Of a DNA stretch of 64,000 nucleotides, positions 8,302-16,587 are shown piece by piece. The notes under the pieces were generated by a model that saw only the letters and a program-made list of their open reading frames with translations, was not told the origin of the DNA and searched no databases. Origin of the DNA: Paenibacillus ihumii (lineage in GTDB: Bacteria > Bacillota > Bacilli > Paenibacillales > Paenibacillaceae); the NCBI RefSeq assembly GCF_001403875.1, contig NZ_LN884299.1, forward strand, positions 3,499,674 to 3,563,673. Reading direction: 5' to 3'. The position numbers and the translations under genes were made by a program. Position 1 is the stretch's first letter; every line of letters starts with the position of its first letter.

Positions 8302-8997
8302 TTATTTAGGCGGCCGGGCCATAAAATTCCGCAACACGCCTTTGATTTCATCTGCCCGCATCCGATTCTCTTCCGGAACGACTTTCGGCGACGTATTGGT
8401 CGAGTGGACAACATTGACCCAATTTCGCCCGTCCAGCTTTTCATGAGGAAATTTAATGACATGACCATGATCTCGTACGGTATACCGTTCCCCCTTCAGA
8501 AAATTCTTAGCCTGATAAATCAGCACATAAAATTGGGGAGAAGCATAAAACCTCGGTGCCATTATATTGCGATCCCGATCCCAGTAATATCCGTTCTGAT
8601 TGAGCAAAGCCCAAGTTTCAGGCTTATGGCGATATTTATGCAACTTTTGAAAATAGTCCCGGTGCAGCAAATCATCCGAATCCGTTCGGGCAATATACAG
8701 CTCATCTGCCCCTTGGATATATTCAGCTATCGCTTGGTCGTACTGCTCCACCGGAACAAAACGGATATGATCCGGCAGCTTGATGCCCAGATCGCTTAAT
8801 ACTTCATAAATGACGTCATGCGATCGCGGATCATATTTAAGCAGCGTCAAGAAATTCTGATTGCTCTGATGAATCAGACTGTTCAGCGTCAGATCCCGGA
8901 ACAGCTTGATGCGATGCTCTACCCATGGCCGAGTTAACCGGTCCCGGCACATGCCCATGTTGTTAAATCTGATATCTATCACCAACCGCCTTGTCAA
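8302..8997 (-). CDS. Rhamnosyltransferase-like glycosyltransferase
   Basis: A 231-residue protein resembling the 'putative rhamnosyl transferase' family (PF11316-like). It opens with RLVIDIRFNNMG, then WVEHRIKLFRDLTLNSLIHQ, and has a GT-A-type acidic metal site YIARTDSDD near residue 105. A TTG start at 8997 lies 7 bases after AGGAGGG. It lies between a UDP-sugar dehydrogenase and a 4,6-dehydratase, so it could transfer one of their sugars. The sugar is not determined; the family name should not be taken as proof of rhamnose transfer. Confidence 0.75.
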   Translation of the reverse strand: MTRRLVIDIRFNNMGMCRDRLTRPWVEHRIKLFRDLTLNSLIHQSNQNFLTLLKYDPRSHDVIYEVLSDLGIKLPDHIRFVPVEQYDQAIAEYIQGADELYIARTDSDDLLHRDYFQKLHKYRHKPETWALLNQNGYYWDRDRNIMAPRFYASPQFYVLIYQAKNFLKGERYTVRDHGHVIKFPHEKLDGRNWVNVVHSTNTSPKVVPEENRMRADEIKGVLRNFMARPPK

Positions 8998-9042
8998 GAA
9001 TATCCCTCCTGTTCTGGATTTGAAGAGGCTGCGGTTATACTG

Positions 9043-10335
9043 CTATGCCGTACCTGTTCGGCCGCCTCCCAGAATTATAACCTTCGCCCTGCCAGGCGGC
9101 ATGCCGGCAGTGGCATTTCTAGTGTCGAATACTAGCCGGGAATGCTTCAGTACCCGCTCCAGCGGGAGTTCGCGGTGATCGGTGGCTATCACGACGCAGT
9201 CCGCCCGGCGAAATTCCGAATTGCTGGCCTGCGTGGCTTTCAGCATCGTTCCTTGAATGTCGAGCTTTTCTATATAAGGATCATAATAGAGTACCTCCGC
9301 CCCCTCCTTGGCTAGCAGACGAATCAGTTCAATAGAGCTGGAGCCCCTGATGTCAGCGACGTTCTTCTTGAAGGTAACCCCCATTATAAATACTCTCAGG
9401 CCCTTCATGCTTTTTTGCCCTAGCGCTTCCTTTATTCTTGAAAGGACATACGCAGGCATACCCCGGTTAATGCGGGACGACAGCTCGATGAATGAACTGG
9501 TTACCCCGATTTGCTGGGTCTTCCACTGCAGATAATGCGGATCCACCGGAATACAGTGCCCCCCGATTCCCGGCCCGGGATAGAATGCCGTATATCCAAA
9601 CGGCTTGGAGGATGCCGCCTCGACAACCTCCCATACGTTGATATTCAATTTGTCGCATAATACGGCGAATTCGTTGATAAAAGAGATGTTGACGAACCGA
9701 AACGTATTCTCCAGCAGCTTTGTCATTTCGGCCGTATCCGTGGAGGACACCTTGATCACTTTGCCAAAAACGGACTTATACAGCTGCTCAGTCCGCAGCG
9801 CACATTCCTCGGTCACGCCGCTCACCACTTTGGGAATAGCGGTTAAAGGAAATGCTTCATTCCCCGGATCGACTCTCTCGGGCGAGAAGCCGATGAATAG
9901 ATCCTTGCCCGTGGATAGGCCGCTTTTCTCCAGCAGCGGCATCAGCACTTCTTTGGTGGTTCCCGGATAGGTCGAGCTCTCTAAAGTCACCAGCTGACCG
10001 GCCCTCAGATGAACCCTTAAACGCTCAGCTGCATCTATCAGATAAGAAAGATCCGGCACATGCTCCTTGGTTATCGGGGTAGGTACGCAAATGATGACCG
10101 ATTCAGCGGGCTTAATGGCGCTAAAGTCCGAGGACGGTGTAAGTCTTTCCTGTTCAACAGCCCGCTTGACGACCTCGTCCGGCACATCGGATATATAACT
10201 TTTGCCTTTTCGCAGACTCTCTAATTTTTGTTCGTCCAAATCGATTCCTATTACACTGTATCCTTTATTTAGAAAAGCTGCGGCTAACGGCAGGCCTACA
10301 TAACCAAGCCCAATGATGGCAATAATTCTATTCAC
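9043..10335 (-). CDS. UDP-N-acetyl-sugar / UDP-glucose 6-dehydrogenase family protein
   Basis: Three-domain nucleotide-sugar dehydrogenase of 430 residues. The N-terminal Rossmann loop is IIGLGYVGLPLA (near 7), the central catalytic block is GPGIGGHCIPVDPHYL near 265-280 with the active-site Cys, and the C-terminal UDP-binding domain has FKKNVADIRGSSS near 340. It oxidises C6 of a UDP-sugar twice with NAD. The spacing and the VPTP and SPERVDPG motifs fit the WecC/WbpA/TviB branch acting on UDP-HexNAc, so with the WecB-like epimerase at 15469 a UDP-ManNAcA product is possible, but UDP-GlcNAcA or UDP-GlcA are alternatives. GTG start, 6 bases after GGAGGG. Confidence 0.87.
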   Translation of the reverse strand: MNRIIAIIGLGYVGLPLAAAFLNKGYSVIGIDLDEQKLESLRKGKSYISDVPDEVVKRAVEQERLTPSSDFSAIKPAESVIICVPTPITKEHVPDLSYLIDAAERLRVHLRAGQLVTLESSTYPGTTKEVLMPLLEKSGLSTGKDLFIGFSPERVDPGNEAFPLTAIPKVVSGVTEECALRTEQLYKSVFGKVIKVSSTDTAEMTKLLENTFRFVNISFINEFAVLCDKLNINVWEVVEAASSKPFGYTAFYPGPGIGGHCIPVDPHYLQWKTQQIGVTSSFIELSSRINRGMPAYVLSRIKEALGQKSMKGLRVFIMGVTFKKNVADIRGSSSIELIRLLAKEGAEVLYYDPYIEKLDIQGTMLKATQASNSEFRRADCVVIATDHRELPLERVLKHSRLVFDTRNATAGMPPGRAKVIILGGGRTGTA

Positions 10336-10425
10336 TATCAGCCCTCCTTCTCCTATACTGCTAAATCAGTATATGAGAGGATAACCATAACAGCTTGGAT
10401 GCTTGCTCATCTCACAATTTCATTT

Positions 10426-11358
10426 TTAGCTGGTTTTCACAATGTTCTGTATAAATTTCAACAGTCTCTGGGCGCGCGTCGCTGTCGTATGCTTCTCATG
10501 AATGAACTCGTATCCTTGCCTGGTGATCCGCTCACGCAAGCCTTCGGCATGCGGCTTTAAATAGAACGCGACTTTATCTTCATAATCATGCTTGGCAATT
10601 GCAACATAGTGTACGCCCGGTCTAAAGCCCAAATCTCTCAAATCCTCATTGGGCGGAGCCATTAAGAGCGTATAGCTGGCCGGCACCTCAAAATACTTGC
10701 GAAGCGAGTATTTATAAATAGAATCACAGGTCAGGAATATTTTCGCCCGGTTAGCCTCCATGGCGAATCGTTTGGCCACGAGCACCTGGTCATTTCCGTC
10801 AAAGTTGGCGTACCCCGGATGCTTGTGGAAGACAAAGCCTGGCTCCCTCATATACCTGGTTTTCATTAAATAACGCAGCGGATATATCCTGCGGTTAATA
10901 GCCCCCATCAGCAAGATATCAATGTCCTTGACTTGATGATAATTCTGGAATACAGTAGGCTCCGCAAAATGAGGGAGCCAATATAGATTGCCCTCGTATT
11001 CCGGATACCTGTTGCGAAAGGCGCTGCGGTAGATCGTAAATATATTTGGCGGCTTTCTGGCCAGAAACGCCTTTCGTTTCTCTACATGCCCATGGAGATC
11101 GTGCATAATCATCCCCCAAGGAATTTGCAGGTCGAATACTCCTTCCACGGGCGGACAATGCGTGGAATGAAACATGTCATTCAATAGGATAAAATCAGGA
11201 GTAAATGGCAGCCGCCGAAGAATCTCCGGCAGCTCTCCACCTTCATGACAAAGCGCCAAATCCGCATGCTTGGCAAGCTCCAGCTGCAAATAATAAAAAT
11301 TCCGCTCTAAATACTGACTAAAATCCTTTGTAATAAACAAAATTTTTAGCCGCTTCAT
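10426..11358 (-). CDS. CgeB-like / GT-B glycosyltransferase-type protein
   Basis: A 310-residue protein with the layout of CgeB/DUF3880-type spore proteins. It has an N-terminal strand KILFITKDFSQYLERNF, a middle HDLHGHVEKRKAF region, WLPHFAEP before the C-terminal half, and DILLMGAINRRIYPLR followed by KIFLTCDS and EVPASYTLLMAPP, the usual positions of donor-binding loops. The start at 11358 is preceded by GGATGGGAG; a second ATG three codons upstream sits too close to AAAGG. Unlike the two CgeB-like proteins at 18-20 kb, it lacks the glycine-zipper tag. Its gene follows the terminator of the small protein at 11465, so it probably has its own promoter. Confidence 0.72.
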   Translation of the reverse strand: MKRLKILFITKDFSQYLERNFYYLQLELAKHADLALCHEGGELPEILRRLPFTPDFILLNDMFHSTHCPPVEGVFDLQIPWGMIMHDLHGHVEKRKAFLARKPPNIFTIYRSAFRNRYPEYEGNLYWLPHFAEPTVFQNYHQVKDIDILLMGAINRRIYPLRYLMKTRYMREPGFVFHKHPGYANFDGNDQVLVAKRFAMEANRAKIFLTCDSIYKYSLRKYFEVPASYTLLMAPPNEDLRDLGFRPGVHYVAIAKHDYEDKVAFYLKPHAEGLRERITRQGYEFIHEKHTTATRAQRLLKFIQNIVKTS

Positions 11359-11416
11359 CGCTCCCATCCTTTCTCAAGGCGGCCTTTCCGGTTCCCATTC
11401 CTTATATCTAAAAGTT

Positions 11417-11451
11417 CAAAAAGCTTGCCAAGATGCTCCTGACAAGCTTTC
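11417..11451 (-). terminator. Rho-independent terminator after the 11465 gene
   Basis: On the minus strand AAAGCTTGTCA and TGGCAAGCTTTTTG form a stem with a short loop and a T run. It isolates the 135-residue protein gene from the genes to its left. Confidence 0.8.
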
Positions 11452-11464
11452 GACCAATTCTTGA

Positions 11465-11872
11465 CTAAGGAGTTGAAGCTGTGCCTACAAAGGCTTCCGG
11501 GCCATTGCGAACCGACGTGGATACTCCTGATACAAACGAGGAATAAACCGTAAGCGGGGAGGCTGGCGCATTCAGATCTGCGGCAACAAAGCTGACAATA
11601 TTCGTTGACGCATCCTCGCTCACCGCAGCTTCCAGCGTGTAAATTACATTAGACGGAGCATAGGTAGCACCTCGTACAATTTCAATCGTAAATGTATCGC
11701 CAATATCCCCCAAAATGCCGATAGTTCCATGAAGAGTCACAACTGGATTGGGCACATTCTGCGTCTCCAGCCCGATAATTCCGAACAACTCGGGACTGGA
11801 GGACAGCGGAGTACCCGGGAAACCTGGTTGATTCGAGTTCACCGATGTATTGGTGTCCAAGAAAACTCCCAT
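11465..11872 (-). CDS. Small Ser/Thr/Val-rich protein, unrecognised; possible spore-surface protein
   Basis: I do not recognise the 135-residue product. It has no signal peptide or membrane segment and is rich in Ser, Thr, Val, Asn and Pro. It alternates short beta-like strands (PVVTLHGTIGILG, DTFTIEIVRG, VIYTLEAAV, NIVSFVAADL), resembling compact beta-jelly-roll domains such as collagen-like spore-protein C-termini, but I cannot show homology. The ATG follows TAGGAGG by 7 bases. Upstream is CATAAGGTA, which fits a sigma-K -10 (CATAnnnTA), though no AC lies at the right distance. It has its own leader and terminator inside the glycosylation island, so it may be a structural protein that the enzymes modify. 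That is inference. Confidence 0.7.
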   Translation of the reverse strand: MGVFLDTNTSVNSNQPGFPGTPLSSSPELFGIIGLETQNVPNPVVTLHGTIGILGDIGDTFTIEIVRGATYAPSNVIYTLEAAVSEDASTNIVSFVAADLNAPASPLTVYSSFVSGVSTSVRNGPEAFVGTASTP

Positions 11873-12030
11873 GACATTACCTCCTAATATTTCAAGATAT
11901 ATTACCTTATGCTAGAATTCCGGTAGATGAATAGACAAGTTCCCTGGGATAAATGCTCATTTTAAGAAAAGAACAAGTATTCGATCTCATTAGGAGGATT
12001 AGCTTCTATAGTACGCGCCTAACTGAATTG

Positions 12031-12744
12031 TTAACGCCCACGATGAATCAGCCGGCTCAGCCTTCGCTTGTAACGCTGCTGTACCGCGACGATTTCATCA
12101 TCGATTACGCCCTGGTGCCGGAGCGTTCCCATGCCGGGATGGCGGCGATAAGCCGTAAGCGGCAGATTCAAATAATGGAACGGAATGCCGGCTAACAGGA
12201 TTCTATGCCATAAATCGTAGTCATGAGTATATGGGAGGCGTTCATCGAATAAGCCTACTCGGGCAAGCAAGCTTCGTTTAATCATCACCGTGCATCCGTT
12301 CACCGGATTGCCCCTCTGGAATGTAAGCAGGAGCTCCCGGCGAGTCATGGCAGGGGCGCCTGCAGTATATTGGAACGTTATTCCGTTCTCGTCAATGTAA
12401 TTGAAATTGGTATGAGAGATGAGCGCTTTATTCTGGAGCATATAATCAAGCTGTACGCTGACCTTCTCCGGGTAGAACAGATCGTCCGAGCTCAGCCAGG
12501 CGATATAATCTCCGGATGCATGGCGTATTCCATGGTTAAGGGCTGTTGCCGTTCCTCCGTTCTGCTTGCCCAAATAAAAAATACGCTGGCGATAGGGATC
12601 AAGCAGTTCGGCATAAGAGGTCGAACCGTCATCCACTACGATAATTTCAATATTAGGGTAGGTCTGATTCATAGCGCTTGACACAGCCTGCGCGATATAA
12701 GGACAATTGTAGAAAGGTATAACGATGCTTACCTTTGCACTCAT
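12031..12744 (-). CDS. GT2 glycosyltransferase
   Basis: A single-domain GT-A enzyme of 237 residues: KVSIVIPFYNCPYIAQAV at the N-terminus, IIVVDDGST near 35, GGTATALNHGI near 65, the DxD-like SSDDLFYP near 87, and a C-terminal ERLPYTHDYDLWHRILL segment carrying the catalytic-base Asp. ATG at 12744 overlaps the upstream stop as ATGA, so the two genes are translationally coupled; the longer upstream frame is a by-product of the SDR gene. It closes the operon that makes the predicted L-hexosamine donor, so it may be the enzyme that uses it, but specificity is unproven. Confidence 0.9.
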   Translation of the reverse strand: MSAKVSIVIPFYNCPYIAQAVSSAMNQTYPNIEIIVVDDGSTSYAELLDPYRQRIFYLGKQNGGTATALNHGIRHASGDYIAWLSSDDLFYPEKVSVQLDYMLQNKALISHTNFNYIDENGITFQYTAGAPAMTRRELLLTFQRGNPVNGCTVMIKRSLLARVGLFDERLPYTHDYDLWHRILLAGIPFHYLNLPLTAYRRHPGMGTLRHQGVIDDEIVAVQQRYKRRLSRLIHRGR

Positions 12745-13673
12745 GTTTGATCCGCGTCCTCCCTTCGAAAATAGCGCAAAATATCGCTTACAGAGGCTTC
12801 CCAAGCGATCGCTGGGCGCCAGCCCATCTCCTTTAAAGCGTCGGGCTGAATCGGCGAAGCAACCGGCTGCATCCCTGCATGCTTGCTTCGGCATTCCTCC
12901 TCGATAGGGCACTCTACCTTCGCCATGCCTATGAAGGATTCGCATACATCGCCAAGGCTTCTCTCCACCCCGGAGCATACCGGATAGATTTCTCCGGGAA
13001 TTCCTCGACGTAGAAGCAGTTCATAAGCATGGACGGCGTCCCTTACATCAAGGAAGTCCCTTTGAACTTGGGCGGAAGACAGGCTGAATGGCTCCCTTGT
13101 CTCCCCCCGTTCGAGTGCGGCAATATGTTCGGCCAGCAGGGAGCAGATGCCGGTGGAGGGCCCCGGCCCGATTAGATTGCCGGGTTCGGCTATAATGATT
13201 TTCTGCTGGAACAATTTCCCCCACGCCAAGGAAACAATCTCCTGAAGCGATTTACTGAGACCATACGGATGAGTAGGCTTTACCGGGAAGCTCAAATCGA
13301 ATTTAAGCCGGGAGCCTGCAACCAGGATCGTAGCGCCCTCGTACTCGCGCAGGGCATTCAATAAATGCACGGTAGCCATAATGTTGCTTTCCATATAGAA
13401 AATAGGATTCGTCCACGATTCCGGGACCGAATTCTTGCCCGCAAGATGAAGGACGTATCGAGGAGCGACGCGCTGCACAGTTTCATGCACCTCGCTCGGC
13501 TCATTCATGTCGCAGACGTGGTAATCCACGCCCGCCACAGGAGGCAAAGCTTTGGGGGAAGCCGGTGTCCGTATCAGGGCGGCCACCCGATAACCTTTGT
13601 CCGCCAACACCTGGCACGCATGCCGTCCCGTAAATCCTCCAGCTCCCGTCACCAGAACGACCGGGCTATCCAT
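12741..13673 (-). CDS. NAD-dependent epimerase/dehydratase-family SDR
   Basis: A 310-residue extended SDR. The cofactor loop is VTGAGGFTGRHA at residue 8, HLAGKNSVPESW near 77 matches the family, and the YxxxK pair is HPYGLSK near 140. A QRDFLDVRDAVHAYELL segment near 205 is the typical substrate-side signature of GDP-mannose 4,6-dehydratase / GDP-4-keto-6-deoxymannose reductase relatives (Rmd type). It overlaps the RmlD-like gene upstream by 8 bases and the GT2 gene downstream by 4. It probably reduces or epimerises the keto-sugar made by the 4,6-dehydratase at 14493. Whether it acts on UDP- or GDP-sugars is not visible. Confidence 0.85.
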   Translation of the reverse strand: MDSPVVLVTGAGGFTGRHACQVLADKGYRVAALIRTPASPKALPPVAGVDYHVCDMNEPSEVHETVQRVAPRYVLHLAGKNSVPESWTNPIFYMESNIMATVHLLNALREYEGATILVAGSRLKFDLSFPVKPTHPYGLSKSLQEIVSLAWGKLFQQKIIIAEPGNLIGPGPSTGICSLLAEHIAALERGETREPFSLSSAQVQRDFLDVRDAVHAYELLLRRGIPGEIYPVCSGVERSLGDVCESFIGMAKVECPIEEECRSKHAGMQPVASPIQPDALKEMGWRPAIAWEASVSDILRYFRREDADQT

Positions 13674-14496
13674 CGTTTCTCATCCAGTCTGCCATTTCAG
13701 CGATCATTTCCCGGAAACCGGGCAGCTTAAAATGAGCATCCTTCCGGGTGGATACCAGAGTGCGATCGATGGACGGCTCATCCGTTGGCACGATCGTGAC
13801 GTCCTGCTTGTTCCACAATTCCTGAAACAGCTTCAGCATGTCGTGCTTTGTGACGATTTCAGGGTGAGCCAGATGCACAAGCCCCGAAAGGGAGGAGTCG
13901 AGCACAGAGTCGATGGCCTTGGCAAGCTGAATAGTCGTAACACCGTTCCAGGGAACGCGCCGGTAGCCGTTCACCTCGCCTTTTTGCTTCAGGAACCAAT
14001 GCAGCAGCCCAATGCCATTCCCTCGTATTTCCGGACCGATAATCGATGTCCGTATCGTAAGATGCCCCTCCTCGCGCACCTCGCCGAGCGCCTTCGTGAT
14101 CGCATAGGTAGACGTGCCATCCGTTGGATCGTTCTCTGTGTATCCCCCTTGGGTGCCCAGGAAAACGCAATCCGTACTGATGTGAATCAGCCGGGCCGAC
14201 AGAGCATCCGCTGCTCTGCGAAGCCGGTGAGGGAGAAATCCGTTAATATGGTAAGCTGCGATTTTATCCTGATCGGCAAATTGGTTGAGAACCCCTACCG
14301 CGTTGATAATGACATCCGGTCTGACAAGCTGTACAGCTCGATCTACGGCCGCAATGTCATCGACATCAAGAATGAGCGACCCGGGGTCGCTCGTATCCCG
14401 GGTCGTATAGAATACGCGATGCTTCCCCTGCCGCTGGAAATAACGGACTAATACATGGCCCGCCATGCCATTGCCGCCCACGATTAGAATTTTCAT
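13666..14496 (-). CDS. RmlD-like sugar-nucleotide reductase
   Basis: A 276-residue SDR of the RmlD substrate-binding group: KILIVGGNGMAGHVLVRYF at the N-terminus, ISTDCVFLG near 110, and a STYAITKALGE segment giving the YxxxK pair near 132. RmlD itself makes dTDP-rhamnose, but the neighbours here are a UDP-GlcNAc 4,6-dehydratase and a 2-epimerase, the setting of WbjC/CapF or WbvR, which reduce the C4 ketone on the way to UDP-L-FucNAc or UDP-L-QuiNAc. It lacks the C-terminal cupin domain of CapF (about 370 aa), so the WbvR-like type fits better. ATGA overlap with the upstream gene. Confidence 0.85.
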   Translation of the reverse strand: MKILIVGGNGMAGHVLVRYFQRQGKHRVFYTTRDTSDPGSLILDVDDIAAVDRAVQLVRPDVIINAVGVLNQFADQDKIAAYHINGFLPHRLRRAADALSARLIHISTDCVFLGTQGGYTENDPTDGTSTYAITKALGEVREEGHLTIRTSIIGPEIRGNGIGLLHWFLKQKGEVNGYRRVPWNGVTTIQLAKAIDSVLDSSLSGLVHLAHPEIVTKHDMLKLFQELWNKQDVTIVPTDEPSIDRTLVSTRKDAHFKLPGFREMIAEMADWMRNDG

Positions 14497-15479
14497 GATA
14501 TAAACCCTCCGCGGATCAACAATTTCCGGATCTCTTCCTTACTCATCAAATTATGTTCCGAGCTGAAGCTATCAAAAGGGACGATGGGATAGTGCTTGTA
14601 ATGATCCTTTAACTCCGGGAAATGCAGGGTGGGAAGAATAACCAGATACTCGCGATCATAGATTACTGTAGTCATGCTCTCGTATTCGCTCATCAGGATT
14701 TCATGGATTTTCTCCCCAGGGCGAATGCCCGTTTCGATAATTTCCACGTTTTCTTTGCCGGATGCTTCAATCAGCACTTCAGCCAAATCCACAATACGGC
14801 AGGTCGGCATCGACATTACGAAGATTTCCCCGCCGATGCTCTCGATGGAAGCCTTAAAGAGCAGGCTTATGGCGTCCGGCAAGGTAAAGAAAAAGCGGGT
14901 CATGTTCATATCCGTGATTCGAACATGATTCTTATTCGTAATTTGTTGTTTAAATAAGTGAATGACGCTGCCATTCGTGCCAAGCACATTGCCCCCCCGG
15001 ACACAGACGAATTTCGTCTCGTTTTGCAGCAGATTAGCATAGACGATCAGCTTCTCCCCGATCGCCTTGGTCATGCCGTAGAAATTGGACGGGTTGGCGG
15101 CTTTATCCGTGGAGATGTAAATGACTTTTCTCACTTTATTCTCTATTGCAGCCTCAATTACGTTCTGCGTCCCGATCACATTGGTCTTTAAAGCCTCGTA
15201 GGGCTGATCCTCGCAGACGGGAACATGCTTCAAGGCAGCTAAATGATAAATGATATCGACATTTCTGCAAGCATCCATCAGGGCCTCTTTGTCACGGATA
15301 TCGCCGATGCGAAAGGTAAGTCGGCTATCCTCGAATGCCCGGCTCATAGATACCTGTGTAGACTCGTTACGGGAAAATACGATAATTTCCTTAGGCTGCT
15401 GCATAAGCAGCTGCTTGACAAGCTCATATCCCCATGAACCCGTCCCCCCCGTAACGAGTATGACTTGATTAGTGAACAT
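14493..15479 (-). CDS. UDP-GlcNAc 4,6-dehydratase-like SDR (PseB/CapE family)
   Basis: Paralogue of the 7267 gene, 328 residues. The cofactor loop is VTGGTGSWG, the active-site block is STDKAANPSNFYGMTKAIGE, and the late motif is IRPGEKIHEIL. Catalytic Asp and Lys (TDK) and Tyr (YGMTK) are present; CapE/WbjB have Met in place of that Tyr, so this copy looks closer to PseB. Both types invert C5 while removing water, so either gives an L-configured 4-keto sugar. It starts at 15479, inside the end of the 2-epimerase gene, and ends in a 4-base overlap with the reductase gene. This tight packing indicates a single pathway. Confidence 0.87.
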   Translation of the reverse strand: MFTNQVILVTGGTGSWGYELVKQLLMQQPKEIIVFSRNESTQVSMSRAFEDSRLTFRIGDIRDKEALMDACRNVDIIYHLAALKHVPVCEDQPYEALKTNVIGTQNVIEAAIENKVRKVIYISTDKAANPSNFYGMTKAIGEKLIVYANLLQNETKFVCVRGGNVLGTNGSVIHLFKQQITNKNHVRITDMNMTRFFFTLPDAISLLFKASIESIGGEIFVMSMPTCRIVDLAEVLIEASGKENVEIIETGIRPGEKIHEILMSEYESMTTVIYDREYLVILPTLHFPELKDHYKHYPIVPFDSFSSEHNLMSKEEIRKLLIRGGFIS

Positions 15480-16563
15480 TCGCCTTCCCCCCAAGCACGA
15501 ATTTTACAACCTTATGCGATACTCGCTCTTCTAAATAGCCTTCGGGACAAGTCCAGGATCGCTCCAGCCCGATCATTAGCTCCACTGCGGCTGCAATTCT
15601 CTTCGAATCGAGCCCGGATACGACATTGCTGCCGCAATCCACTGTTTCAGGCCGCTCGGTCGTACGGCGAATAGTTACCGTCGGCACCTGCATAATACAG
15701 CACTCCTCCTGCACAGTGCCGCTATCGGTCAAGGCGCAGCGGGCATGCCGCTCCAGTTTGACGAAATCAAAAAATCCGAAGGGCTCATGAAATTCGACCA
15801 ACGGGTTCATCTGGATTTTCAAATCCTTGGCGATGCGGGATTCAGTACGGGGATGAATGCTGCAAATGAGGCGCTGTCCATAGGCTTCGGCGACCTTGTT
15901 CAAGCCCTCCATAATTGCCTGCAGATGGCTGGGATAATCCACATTCTCAGCACGATGCGTCGTAACCAGAAAATAATTGCCCGGCTTCAGCTTAAGCCGA
16001 TCAAGAATACTGCTGGCCGCGATGAATGGCTCGTAGTGCTTCATCACCTCGTAAATCGGATTGCCTGTCACAATGATCCGCCGGCTGGGTACTCCCTCCG
16101 CAATAAGATGCTGCTTGCTTTGCGGAGTGTACGGCATGTTAATCGTCGAAATGGCATCGATCAGCTTGCGGTTCTTCTCCTCCGGCACCTCCAGATCAAA
16201 GCAGCGGTTCCCGGCCTCCATATGAACGACCGGAATACCCATCCGCTCCGCCAGTATGGCGCACAAAGCACTGTTAGTGTCGCCCAGCAGCAGAACCCGG
16301 TCCGGCCGTTCCGCCTGCAGGATTGTCTCCATCTGAGAGAACATGGCGGCCAGCTGATTCCCCAGAGAAGTATTCCGGTTCTGCAGAACATAATCCGGCT
16401 TCCTGAGACCGAGCTCCTGAAAAAAAATATCACTGAGGCTGGAATTGAAATTCTGACCTGTATGAACCAGCACATGCTTATCGGCATAACGATCCAGCAG
16501 GGGAATAATCAAGCTGAGCCGAATGATTTCCGGGCGTGTGCCGAGTATCGTCATAATTCTCAC
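15469..16563 (-). CDS. UDP-N-acetylglucosamine 2-epimerase (non-hydrolysing) family
   Basis: A 364-residue WecB-type GT-B-fold epimerase: IMTILGTRPEIIRLSLII at the N-terminus, HTGQNFNSSLSD near 35, VLLLGDTNSALCA near 90, HMEAGNRC near 112, TTHRAENVD near 205 and a C-terminal TDSGTVQEE near 285, the UDP-binding signature. Enzymes of this family invert C2 of UDP-HexNAc. Next to a 4,6-dehydratase and an RmlD-like reductase, it corresponds to WbjD/CapG/WbvD, the last step to UDP-L-FucNAc or UDP-L-QuiNAc. It could also provide UDP-ManNAc to the dehydrogenase at 9043. Confidence 0.93.
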   Translation of the reverse strand: MRIMTILGTRPEIIRLSLIIPLLDRYADKHVLVHTGQNFNSSLSDIFFQELGLRKPDYVLQNRNTSLGNQLAAMFSQMETILQAERPDRVLLLGDTNSALCAILAERMGIPVVHMEAGNRCFDLEVPEEKNRKLIDAISTINMPYTPQSKQHLIAEGVPSRRIIVTGNPIYEVMKHYEPFIAASSILDRLKLKPGNYFLVTTHRAENVDYPSHLQAIMEGLNKVAEAYGQRLICSIHPRTESRIAKDLKIQMNPLVEFHEPFGFFDFVKLERHARCALTDSGTVQEECCIMQVPTVTIRRTTERPETVDCGSNVVSGLDSKRIAAAVELMIGLERSWTCPEGYLEERVSHKVVKFVLGGKANVH

Positions 16564-16587
16564 TATCTCATCTCCCTGTTGAAGTTC

